A stretch of DNA of 21,192 nt from Syntrophomonas sp. UBA4911 (GTDB lineage Bacteria; Bacillota; Syntrophomonadia; Syntrophomonadales; Syntrophomonadaceae): positions 1 to 21,192 of the forward strand of contig DHCD01000061.1 of assembly GCA_002398105.1 (NCBI GenBank), given 5' to 3'. The translations under genes were made by a program, and so were the position numbers. The notes beneath the pieces are model-generated. The model worked only from the letters and a program-made list of their open reading frames with translations. It was not told where the DNA came from and did not search any database. Positions 5,959-12,505 of the stretch are shown piece by piece (within the stretch, counting starts at the first letter, position 1; the number at the start of each line of letters is the position of its first letter).

Positions 5959-7200
5959 ATGGCAATAATCAGGCCTTTTAAGGCGGTCCGGCCCCTACCG
6001 GCTCTGGCGGCAAAAGTTGCCGCCCTTCCCTATGATGTTATGGATAGTAATGAAGCCCGGGAAATGGTCAAGGGCAATCCTTATTCTTTTCTGCATGTGG
6101 ATAAAGCGGAAATAGATCTGGAGCCTAGTATAAATCTATATGACCAGCAGGTTTACGATAAGGCGAGTGAAAATCTACAGCAGATGACGGCAAAAGGGAT
6201 ATTGCAGGAGGAATTACGGGCCAATCTCTATATCTATCGCCAGATTATGAATGGGCGCTCCCAGACGGGCCTGGTAGCCTGCGCTGCCATTGACGATTAT
6301 CTTAATAACGTAATCAAAAAGCATGAACTCACCCGTAAGGACAAAGAACAGGACCGCACCCGTCACGTGGACTACTGCAACGCCCAGACCGGACCTATTT
6401 TTCTGACTTATCGGGCTCAAGGGGAGATCAGCCGATTAGTCGCCGCCTGGACGGAAAAACCGCCCCTCTATGATCTGGTCTCTGAAGACGGCGTATCTCA
6501 TATTATCTGGAGTATTGACGACGACCGTACTATTCAGGCATTAGCAGATCAGTTCCAGAAAGTGGACTATCTTTATATTGCCGACGGCCACCATCGCTGC
6601 GCATCCGCTGTTAATGTGGGCCAGATGCGGCGGCAGCAAAATCCCGGATTTACCGGAGATGAGGAATACAATTATTTCCTGGCCGTTATCTTTCCGGATG
6701 AAGAGCTGCAGATCATGGACTACAATCGGGTGGTAAAAGATCTTAACGGACTAACCTCACCGGAATTCCTTCAGCGGCTTAAGGAGAAATTTTCCCTCAG
6801 TCCGCACCAGGCGGCGGAGCCCTATCGTCCGAAGCATACCCATTGCTTCGGCATGTACCTGGACGGTCAATGGTACCGCCTGCAAGCCCGACCCGGCAGT
6901 TTTAACGCGGATGACCCGGTAGCCAGTCTGGATGTGTCCATCCTGCAGGAAAATATCCTTGCTCCCCTGCTGGGCATTACCGATCCCCGGACTGACAAAC
7001 GGATTGATTTTGTTGGAGGCATCCGCGGACTCAAGGAACTGGAAAAGCGGGTTCACACCGATATGAGGGTAGCCTTCTCCTTGTATCCTACCCGGATTCA
7101 GGAACTTATGGCCATAGCCGATGCCGGTCAGCTTATGCCCCCCAAATCGACCTGGTTTGAACCCAAACTGCGCAGCGGCTTTTTTATTCACCGGCTCTAA
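5959..7200 (+). CDS. DUF1015 family protein with a DGHHR motif
   Basis: The product (413 residues) matches DUF1015: it opens MAIIRPFKAVRP, then has LPYDVMDSNEAR (23-34), NPYSFLHVDK (40-49), KHELTRKDKEQDR (121-133) and ADGHHRCASA (208-217). The function of the family is not established. The DGHHR element (209-213) resembles the catalytic motif of ParB/sulfiredoxin-like proteins, including archaeal free-serine kinases. Together with the upstream aminotransferase this hints at a phosphorylated amino acid or serine-linked step, which is inference only. The start at 5959 is chosen because GGAGG lies five nt upstream; the in-frame ATG at 5947 contains part of that SD. It is the second gene of a two-gene operon and is followed by the hairpin at 7287-7324. 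Confidence 0.85.
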   Translation: MAIIRPFKAVRPLPALAAKVAALPYDVMDSNEAREMVKGNPYSFLHVDKAEIDLEPSINLYDQQVYDKASENLQQMTAKGILQEELRANLYIYRQIMNGRSQTGLVACAAIDDYLNNVIKKHELTRKDKEQDRTRHVDYCNAQTGPIFLTYRAQGEISRLVAAWTEKPPLYDLVSEDGVSHIIWSIDDDRTIQALADQFQKVDYLYIADGHHRCASAVNVGQMRRQQNPGFTGDEEYNYFLAVIFPDEELQIMDYNRVVKDLNGLTSPEFLQRLKEKFSLSPHQAAEPYRPKHTHCFGMYLDGQWYRLQARPGSFNADDPVASLDVSILQENILAPLLGITDPRTDKRIDFVGGIRGLKELEKRVHTDMRVAFSLYPTRIQELMAIADAGQLMPPKSTWFEPKLRSGFFIHRL

Positions 7201-7286
7201 ACTCTGTTTCCAAAGGCTCCCGCCCATAAAGGCGCGGTTTAATAGGAAGACTTATTGAACCATACCCCAAACCGATACGAAAATGA

Positions 7287-7324
7287 CGCAAGTGAGGAAC
7301 TTCGCTCGAAGTGCCTCACTTGCG
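7287..7324. terminator. Long nested palindrome between convergent genes
   Basis: CGCAAGTGAGG (7287-7297) pairs exactly with CCTCACTTGCG (7314-7324), and inside it ACTTCG (7299-7304) pairs with CGAAGT (7307-7312), giving about 17 bp around a tiny loop with one mismatch. No T-run follows on either strand. It lies between the ends of the DUF1015 gene (plus) and the SLH gene (minus) and probably acts as a bidirectional transcription barrier or RNA 3' end. It could also be a dispersed palindromic repeat, which this window cannot test. The remainder of 7201-7346 shows nothing else. Confidence 0.5.
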
Positions 7325-7346
7325 CTCCAATATATTCACCTTATTT

Positions 7347-7433
7347 TCAGCTTACTTCCTCAGCCGGCTGAACAGCACCGGCGCCATTTTCGCGCGGCGT
7401 GTTGCCCGTGAAAGCGATTATAGTCAATGCCAT
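7347..7433 (-). pseudogene. Possible detached C-terminal remnant of the SLH protein gene
   Basis: Just downstream of the SLH stop codon, in a different frame, a short minus ORF encodes IIAFTGNTPRENGAGAVQP and ends EEVS. Its coding-like third positions and its place suggest the tail of a longer ancestral SLH protein left behind by an internal deletion or frameshift. There is no SD before its ATG at 7433. It may equally be chance. Confidence 0.25.
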
Positions 7434-7440
7434 GCCAGGT

Positions 7441-8103
7441 TCACACGCTGATGGTCACGTTGGTAAAAACTTTGTTTTCCATATCATAGGCTTGAGCCTG
7501 GTCGAGAAGCTCTCCCGTGGTGTTATACAGGAGCTGCGCCGCCTCCGCCCGGGACAGGTTGGAACCCGGGTCCAGCTTGCCTCCGCTGCCGCTGACATAG
7601 CCTTCCCTCCACATGGCTGTGATATTGCCTTTTGCCCAGGGGGATATCCGGCCGTCATCCGAAAAGTCGGTGTTCCCTTCCGTTGCCTCCTGTTTCAGCA
7701 CTCGGGAGATAATGACCATCGCTTCTTCTCTGGTGATGTTGCGGTCAGGGCGGGCGTACCCGTTTTCACCTTTTAAATAGCCCTGATAGGCCCCTTGCAT
7801 AATGGCCAGGTCTTTCCAGTTGCCGAGGTCTGAACCGGAGTCTGCAAAGACGGATTCCGGCGCGGTTTTCTTAAATCCGAAGGTTCGGTTGATGAGCGCC
7901 GCATATTCCGCCCTGGTAATTTCATCATCGGGGCGGAAGAACCCCTCATAACCCTGCATAACTCCGTGGCCGTTCAGCTCTCTCAGGGCCGTTGCCGCCC
8001 AATGGCCGACGGGAACGTCCCTGGCTTCCAAGGCCGAAGCCTGCGGGGCATTCCCCAGTATAAAACAAATTAGAACCATCCCTACAAACAGTTTTTTACT
8101 CAA
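7441..8103 (-). CDS. Secreted S-layer homology (SLH) domain protein
   Basis: The protein has a signal peptide (residues 1-24, cut after ALGNAPQASA) and three SLH repeats at about 29-76, 87-137 and 147-196. Each carries the FRPDDEITRAE-type signature (FRPDDEITRAE 56-66, ARPDRNITREE 117-127, LDPGSNLSRAE 177-187). SLH triplets bind pyruvylated secondary cell wall polymers, so the protein should be anchored to the cell surface. After the third repeat it ends abruptly in FTNVTISV. In many SLH proteins such a segment opens a longer beta-helix-like domain, so this copy may be truncated (see the remnant at 7347-7433). The start is TTG at 8103, nine nt after GGGAG. It is convergent with the DUF1015 gene. 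Confidence 0.88.
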   Translation of the reverse strand: MSKKLFVGMVLICFILGNAPQASALEARDVPVGHWAATALRELNGHGVMQGYEGFFRPDDEITRAEYAALINRTFGFKKTAPESVFADSGSDLGNWKDLAIMQGAYQGYLKGENGYARPDRNITREEAMVIISRVLKQEATEGNTDFSDDGRISPWAKGNITAMWREGYVSGSGGKLDPGSNLSRAEAAQLLYNTTGELLDQAQAYDMENKVFTNVTISV

Positions 8104-8243
8104 AGAATATCACTCCCTTAGTCATCCCACTCCAGAATCCTATTTTCCTGCTTAACTAAATACTACTTATTTCTCATTTTCCGTATAGGTGCATTTTATT
8201 GAATTTATGTAGGGTTATTGCTGTTTTTACTTTATAGCCCCAG

Positions 8244-8275
8244 TAAAAAAGGCAGACAGCTTGATTGCTGCCTGC
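8244..8275 (-). terminator. Strong minus-strand intrinsic terminator upstream of the 3D-domain gene
   Basis: On minus, GGCAGGCAGC (8275-8266), loop AATCAA and GCTGTCTGCC (8260-8251) pair with one mismatch and are followed by TTTTTTAC (8250-8243). The nearest minus-strand gene that could end here is the MBL-fold gene at 8958-9644, so a transcript reaching this site would be antisense to the entire 3D-domain gene. It could also end an unannotated small RNA starting in 8280-8420. The rest of 8104-8422 shows no other clear element. Confidence 0.75.
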
Positions 8276-8422
8276 CTGGTTCGATAATTGTATGCGATTT
8301 TCAAAAAACTATTCTATCAGGTTGGAATCATGGAACGGTACCTAAAGCGGGGCCTTTTCCCTTTTAAAACTAATAAAAAACCTCCTATTACGCAAATTAT
8401 GAATAGAAGGAGGGGCGTGACA

Positions 8423-8956
8423 ATGAAGTTAACCAAACCGAACCTGCGCTGGCTGGCTTCCATAGCCGTGATAGGCATCATTTTTATGGCTCTGTTCTTT
8501 TTAATTACCACCAAAAAATCTCCCGAGCGCTCCCCGTATCCAGTTCAGCCGGTTGAAAAAGAAAGCCAATGGTATATCCGGTTTTCGGTGAAGAATCAGA
8601 AGTCAACCGCCTATACGGAAGAGATCGGGGCGGCAGTAGCGGCTAATGGAAAATCTTACTTTATCGGCGGCATTGCCGTCCATCCCCGTTATCCGGCCGA
8701 CAGCGGCGGAGACCCGCGGGAGCCATTGCTACCTTTCGGTACGGAAATTTATCTGGAAAAGCCCATTAAGGTTCAGGGCCAGGAATTTGCCAGTCTTAAG
8801 GTAATGGATACCGGTGACATCAACTACCGTCTCTGGCCTGATGACCCTTACTGGTTGGATGTATATTACGGCGCCGGCAACTATTATAATACCAAAGACG
8901 CCAATAGCTACGGGACCCAGGTGGTCAATTATACCTGGTATGAGAAGTGGCGGTGA
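8423..8956 (+). CDS. Membrane-anchored 3D (Asp-Asp-Asp) domain protein
   Basis: An N-terminal helix (about 11-29, LASIAVIGIIFMALFFLIT) anchors the protein or acts as a signal sequence. A double-psi beta-barrel 3D domain follows (about 62-150). The family's three aspartates are Asp129 and Asp132 in VMDTGDIN and Asp146 in WLDVYYG. Proteins of this kind (YuiC, YocH and the MltA/RlpA-like group) act on peptidoglycan as lytic transglycosylases or in spore germination. The start at ATG 8423 follows GGAGG at nine nt; a GTG six nt upstream lies too near the SD. It ends one base before the stop codon of the convergent MBL-fold gene. The exact cleavage activity is not shown. Confidence 0.85.
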   Translation: MKLTKPNLRWLASIAVIGIIFMALFFLITTKKSPERSPYPVQPVEKESQWYIRFSVKNQKSTAYTEEIGAAVAANGKSYFIGGIAVHPRYPADSGGDPREPLLPFGTEIYLEKPIKVQGQEFASLKVMDTGDINYRLWPDDPYWLDVYYGAGNYYNTKDANSYGTQVVNYTWYEKWR

Positions 8957-8957
8957 G

Positions 8958-9644
8958 TCATCCCCGGAATCGGCGCAAGTACCCTTCTATATATTCCTTT
9001 ACTGCACTGGCCGGGGAATAAATGCCAAAGTGGCCCTCACAAAGTATATCGGCCTCCAGCTCAAGCAGTTTATGCATGGATGCAGCCCATTGTCTGCGGT
9101 CGGAACCCCACTCCGGAGCGAAAGGTCCATGGATATCCTGCCCGAATAAAACCCGTTGCCCTGCCGTATCCAGATAAACTGACATACTGCCGGGAGTATG
9201 GCCCGGGGTATGCAGAAAATTCAGGGTGAGATCTCCTAACTTCAGGCTGTCATCGCCGCTCAAAACTTTATCCACCTTTATCCCCTCATATTGCACTCCG
9301 TAATAAGGGGCTGCAGTCAGCTCGGTCCTGGCCTCTTCAATGGCCGGAAGATCCAGCTGGTGAGCGATTACCTCTGCCTGGAGCCTGTTCTTAAAGGTCT
9401 TTAGCCCTCCGATATGGTCAATATGCCCGTGAGTAATAATAATATAGCGGATTTCCGCTAATTTAAAACCGGAATACTCAATATTATTCAAAATATCATC
9501 GGCACTGGCTCCGGCGCCGGTATCAATAACGGCCCCCTGGCCCAGGCTCTCCACCAGGTATACGCAACAGTCTTCCCCCCGGGAAAGATTATCTCCCCCC
9601 ACTTGATATACATGAGGACAGATGGCGGGAACGCGACGCTTCAT
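8958..9644 (-). CDS. MBL-fold metallo-hydrolase
   Basis: This is a metallo-beta-lactamase-fold hydrolase with two metal sites. The first is HGHIDH (His72, His74, Asp76, His77). Further ligands are His149 in HTPGHTPGS, Asp170 in FGQDIHG and His205 in CEGHFG. At 228 residues it is a compact glyoxalase II-like or thiolesterase-like enzyme without extra domains. The substrate cannot be predicted. The start at 9644 (ATG) follows AAGGAGG at eight nt. It is divergent from ahcY and convergent, with one base between the stop codons, with the 3D-domain gene. It has no terminator of its own before that gene. Confidence 0.88.
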   Translation of the reverse strand: MKRRVPAICPHVYQVGGDNLSRGEDCCVYLVESLGQGAVIDTGAGASADDILNNIEYSGFKLAEIRYIIITHGHIDHIGGLKTFKNRLQAEVIAHQLDLPAIEEARTELTAAPYYGVQYEGIKVDKVLSGDDSLKLGDLTLNFLHTPGHTPGSMSVYLDTAGQRVLFGQDIHGPFAPEWGSDRRQWAASMHKLLELEADILCEGHFGIYSPASAVKEYIEGYLRRFRG

Positions 9645-9706
9645 CCTGATTACCTCCTTGTATTGTGCAATATTCCATGAACTAAATGCCAGCTATTAAA
9701 TAATCT

Positions 9707-9746
9707 TACCAGATAATTATCTTCCTGGTACGCTTTTTGCTATAAT
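9707..9746 (+). promoter_or_regulatory. Extended -10 promoter of ahcY with an inverted repeat over the -35 region
   Basis: TGCTATAAT (9738-9746) is a TGn-extended consensus -10, with no good -35 at 17 bp. The -35 region is covered by TACCAG/CTGGTA (9707-9712 and 9725-9730), which surrounds the perfect palindrome GATAATTATC (9712-9721). That placement suits an operator. It matches no SAM, S-box or T-box element I recognise, and the transcript leader is too short (about 40 nt) for a riboswitch. Confidence 0.5.
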
Positions 9747-9793
9747 ATTCTATATGTAGAATAAGCTCATATTCCATTTACGGAGGTTAATGC

Positions 9794-11068
9794 ATGAATA
9801 ACACTGCAAAACGCAGACAATCTGTGATTAAGGACTTATCACTCGCTCCTTATGGACACAAAAAACTGGAATGGGTGCAACAATTTATGCCGGTTCTGAA
9901 TATCCTGCGCCAGGAGTTTGAAGAAACTCATCCTTTGGCCAACCGGACCATAGCCTGCTGTTTACATCTGGAAGCCAAAACCGGCTACCTGCTGCAGACT
10001 TTGCAGGCTGCCGGAGCTGATGTAATAGCCTGTGCCAGTAATCCCCTGTCTACCCAGGATGACGTAGTCGCTGCCCTGGTGGACTCAGGTATTACCGTGT
10101 ATGCTATTCATGGTGAAAGTACGGAAGAATATGAACGCTTCCTGGCCATGATGCTGGATTGTGAACCTGATGCCATAATTGATGACGGAGCCGATGTGGT
10201 CACCACCCTGCATAAAGATCGACCCGAGCAGGCCCAAAGAATTATCGGCGGCTGTGAAGAGACTACTACCGGGATCGTTCGCCTTAAGTCCATGGATCAG
10301 GGCCAAGCTCTGCAATTCCCTATGATGGCGGTAAATGATGCTTACATGAAATATCTGTTCGATAATCGTTATGGTACGGGTCAGTCCGTCTGGGACGGAA
10401 TCAACCGTACCACCAACCTGGTAGCAGCCGGCAAGGATGTAGTAGTTGTGGGGTATGGCTGGTGCGGTAAAGGCGTTTCCATGCGGGCCCGGGGTCTGGG
10501 GGCACGGGTTATCGTCACCGAGATTGACCCCATCAAGGCCAACGAAGCCATCATGGATGGATTTCGGGTAATGCCCATGGCCGAGGCTGCTCGTCATGGC
10601 GATATTTTTATTACCGTTACCGGCAATGTAAACGTTATTCGCAAAGAACACATGGAAGTAATGAAAGATAATGCGATTATGGCCAATGCCGGACATTTTG
10701 ATGTGGAAATCAGCAAAGACGATCTATCCGCTCTGGCCGCCAGCAGCAGAGGGCTGAAAAATAATATTGAAGAATTCGTCATGGCTGACGGTAGGCGCCT
10801 GTATCTGCTGGCTGAAGGCCGGCTGGTAAATCTGGCCGCCGGTGATGGTCATCCGGCGGAAGTCATGGATTTGAGTTTCTCCCTGCAAGCTCTTTCTCTG
10901 CTCTATGTCATTCAAAACCGGGAGCGCCTGAGCAATCACGTCTACAATGTACCGGCAGAAATCGACCGGCGGGTAGCCCGCTTGAAATTGCAGGCCGACG
11001 GGGTGCAGATAGACCAACTGACCAGTGAACAGGCAGCATACCTGGCCAGTTGGGATACCAATTTATAA
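9794..11068 (+). CDS. ahcY: Adenosylhomocysteinase (S-adenosyl-L-homocysteine hydrolase)
   Basis: The enzyme reversibly splits S-adenosylhomocysteine into adenosine and homocysteine with tightly bound NAD, clearing the inhibitor left by SAM-dependent methylations. Visible motifs are HLEAKTGYL (58-66), ASNPLSTQDD (81-90), DDGAD (130-134), GGCEETTTG (152-160), the FPMMAVND...K (175-186) adenosine-site segment and the Rossmann loop VGYGWCGKG (219-227). At 424 residues it is the short form, without the roughly 40-residue insertion of many proteobacterial enzymes. Its C-terminus ends ASWDTNL, like thermophile and archaeal members, and lacks the DHYRY tail. ATG at 9794 follows GGAGG at seven nt. 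It is monocistronic, ending in the terminator at 11091-11137. Confidence 0.96.
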   Translation: MNNTAKRRQSVIKDLSLAPYGHKKLEWVQQFMPVLNILRQEFEETHPLANRTIACCLHLEAKTGYLLQTLQAAGADVIACASNPLSTQDDVVAALVDSGITVYAIHGESTEEYERFLAMMLDCEPDAIIDDGADVVTTLHKDRPEQAQRIIGGCEETTTGIVRLKSMDQGQALQFPMMAVNDAYMKYLFDNRYGTGQSVWDGINRTTNLVAAGKDVVVVGYGWCGKGVSMRARGLGARVIVTEIDPIKANEAIMDGFRVMPMAEAARHGDIFITVTGNVNVIRKEHMEVMKDNAIMANAGHFDVEISKDDLSALAASSRGLKNNIEEFVMADGRRLYLLAEGRLVNLAAGDGHPAEVMDLSFSLQALSLLYVIQNRERLSNHVYNVPAEIDRRVARLKLQADGVQIDQLTSEQAAYLASWDTNL

Positions 11069-11090
11069 CCTTTAATAATTTGCATAGATA

Positions 11091-11137
11091 AACCGCCTTT
11101 TTCACAAAATACTAGCAATCATAGTGAAAAGGCGGTT
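11091..11137 (+). terminator. ahcY terminator whose 3' arm carries the spoIIP SD
   Basis: AACCGCCTTTTTCAC (11091-11105) pairs with GTGAAAAGGCGGTT (11124-11137), a 14-bp stem with one bulge, followed by TTATTT. The 3' arm contains AAGGCGG (11128-11134), an imperfect SD spaced nine nt before the spoIIP ATG at 11144. The folded terminator therefore hides the ribosome binding site of any read-through transcript. Confidence 0.85.
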
Positions 11138-11143
11138 TTATTT

Positions 11144-12085
11144 ATGGAAGGAATCAATAAAAAGCGGATCGTTTTCTTTTTTGCCATATTAATTGCGGTA
11201 ATGGCAGGAGCCTATATCATAAACATAATCTCAACTCCCAAAGCTACACCTCTGAAACCTGTTCCGGAATCAAGTCCCACAACCTATGTTACCGTTCGGG
11301 ATAGCACGGGGAAGGTCATACTGGAAACGGGAATACCGGTTTACGAAAACGACGAATACATCAATGATACCAATATTCATTACGTAATCATCAGCGTTTC
11401 CGGGAATCAGGCGGTTGCCCGGGTAAAAGAGGAATCCTCCTCTAATAAAACCCAGGGCAATTCCCTGCCCGGTTCCTCTGCATCCATCCCGGCCCAGAGC
11501 TCTTGGCAGGATGGTCCCCGCCACATGGTGGTATATCATACTCATAGTGATGAATGCTATGTGCCTACCTCCGGTACTGCTTCCAGGCCCGGAGAGGGCG
11601 ATGTCTACAAGGTCGGTTCCGTTTTCGCCGATTCGCTGAAGATGGCCGGTATAAGCGTGACTCATAGCTACAATCAGCATGATCCTCATGATATTAATGC
11701 TTATCACCGCTCGCGCCGAACTGCTTTGCAGCTGCTGAAAGAATCCCCTGACGCCTCTTTCGACCTTCACCGCGATTCAGCCCCCCGGGAAGCTTACCTG
11801 ACTCTGGTAAATGGAGTGCCGGCCGGGCGGGTGATGATTGTGGTCGGGCGCTCTAATCCCAATATGCAAGCCAATCTGAATTATGCCAAACGGCTCAAGG
11901 CTAAAAGTGACGAAATCCACCCCGGTCTGATGCGGGGAATTTTCTTGGGACGGGGCGACTATAACCAGGATTTGTACCCTACCGCTCTGCTTTTTGAAGT
12001 GGGAACTGAAGGGACTACTCTGGCTGAGGCCGAAAAAGCCATCCGCTGCCTGGCCGATTCGGTTATCCGGGTGCCTTTAAAATAA
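11144..12085 (+). CDS. spoIIP: Stage II sporulation protein P (SpoIIP)
   Basis: SpoIIP is a membrane-anchored peptidoglycan amidase and endopeptidase of the SpoIID-SpoIIP-SpoIIM complex, which drives forespore engulfment. The sequence has an N-terminal membrane helix (about 9-30) and a variable linker to about 120. The catalytic domain holds VYHTHSDECYVP (130-141), DLHRDS (207-212) and LLFEVGTEGTT (282-292). The likely zinc and catalytic residues are His132, Glu137, His209 and Glu285, by analogy with amidase_3 enzymes. At 313 residues it is slightly shorter than the Bacillus protein. The start at 11144 uses the SD inside the ahcY terminator arm. gpr, which often precedes spoIIP, is not adjacent, so this may be a second, stand-alone paralogue. 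No sporulation sigma-factor promoter is obvious. Confidence 0.9.
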   Translation: MEGINKKRIVFFFAILIAVMAGAYIINIISTPKATPLKPVPESSPTTYVTVRDSTGKVILETGIPVYENDEYINDTNIHYVIISVSGNQAVARVKEESSSNKTQGNSLPGSSASIPAQSSWQDGPRHMVVYHTHSDECYVPTSGTASRPGEGDVYKVGSVFADSLKMAGISVTHSYNQHDPHDINAYHRSRRTALQLLKESPDASFDLHRDSAPREAYLTLVNGVPAGRVMIVVGRSNPNMQANLNYAKRLKAKSDEIHPGLMRGIFLGRGDYNQDLYPTALLFEVGTEGTTLAEAEKAIRCLADSVIRVPLK

Positions 12086-12293
12086 GCCAGGCCTTGCTTT
12101 TAAGCTTAATCCATTCCGCAATCTTAAATAAATCATGCAGAAAATTTGCTCCCCGGGAAGCAATGATTCTGGTGAATACAGGACCGGCAAATGGAATAAA
12201 AAGGGGCACCCATGCCATTTTAAGCGTTTCCCCAACACTTTCCGCCAAGGCTGCCAGCAGCAGCAACTGCATATAATTCAGATTAACCTCCAT
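12063..12293 (-). CDS. Small hydrophobic protein, possibly internally deleted
   Basis: This 76-residue ORF overlaps the end of spoIIP by 23 bp on the opposite strand. It encodes a hydrophobic N-terminal helix (LLLLAALAESVGETLKMAW, about 10-28), a second hydrophobic stretch (VPLFIPFAGPVFTRIIAS) and a polar SRGANFLHDL segment. The last element resembles small holin-like or phage-type membrane proteins of Clostridia in which a longer central domain separates the two parts, so this may be an in-frame deletion derivative; that comparison is from memory. Start support is weak: no clear SD precedes the ATG at 12293, and the ATG at 12272 lies 14 nt from a GGAGG. On plus the spoIIP 3' end has only a weak hairpin (AAGC...GCTTTT, about 12084-12101). 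Confidence 0.4.
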   Translation of the reverse strand: MEVNLNYMQLLLLAALAESVGETLKMAWVPLFIPFAGPVFTRIIASRGANFLHDLFKIAEWIKLKSKAWLILKAPG

Positions 12294-12447
12294 GCCTGTT
12301 CATCCCCTCTCATATTCCGGCCTTAAGGGATTACAATTCTTTGGTCACGGTCAAGCCCGAATATTAACGCATTATTCCCCCTGCCAATAACCAGGTGTTT
12401 TCCGCACCTTGCCGAATACCTATATTGAGATGTATGTACTGGAATCT

Positions 12448-12476
12448 TTGACATAATTATTTAAGAGAAGCATTTT
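12448..12476 (+). promoter_or_regulatory. Possible promoter for the MFS transporter gene
   Basis: A perfect TTGACA -35 (12448-12453) is followed at 17 bp by CATTTT (12471-12476), a poor -10; TACTAT nearby is too far away. It lies about 30 bp before the start codon at 12506. An activator could make up for the weak -10. The remaining 12294-12447 interval shows nothing else that I can identify. Confidence 0.35.
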
Positions 12477-12505
12477 ACTATCATATTACGTGCGAGGATA
12501 GCTGA

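Noticed and set aside
8317..8514. 65-codon minus ORF with a hydrophobic stretch opposite the start of the 3D-domain gene
   Set aside because: The hydrophobic part is the antisense image of the signal/anchor helix; no SD at its start.
10085..10696. 203-codon minus-strand open frame opposite ahcY
   Set aside because: Shadow of a strongly supported gene; no SD, no recognisable motif, low-complexity composition of antisense translation.
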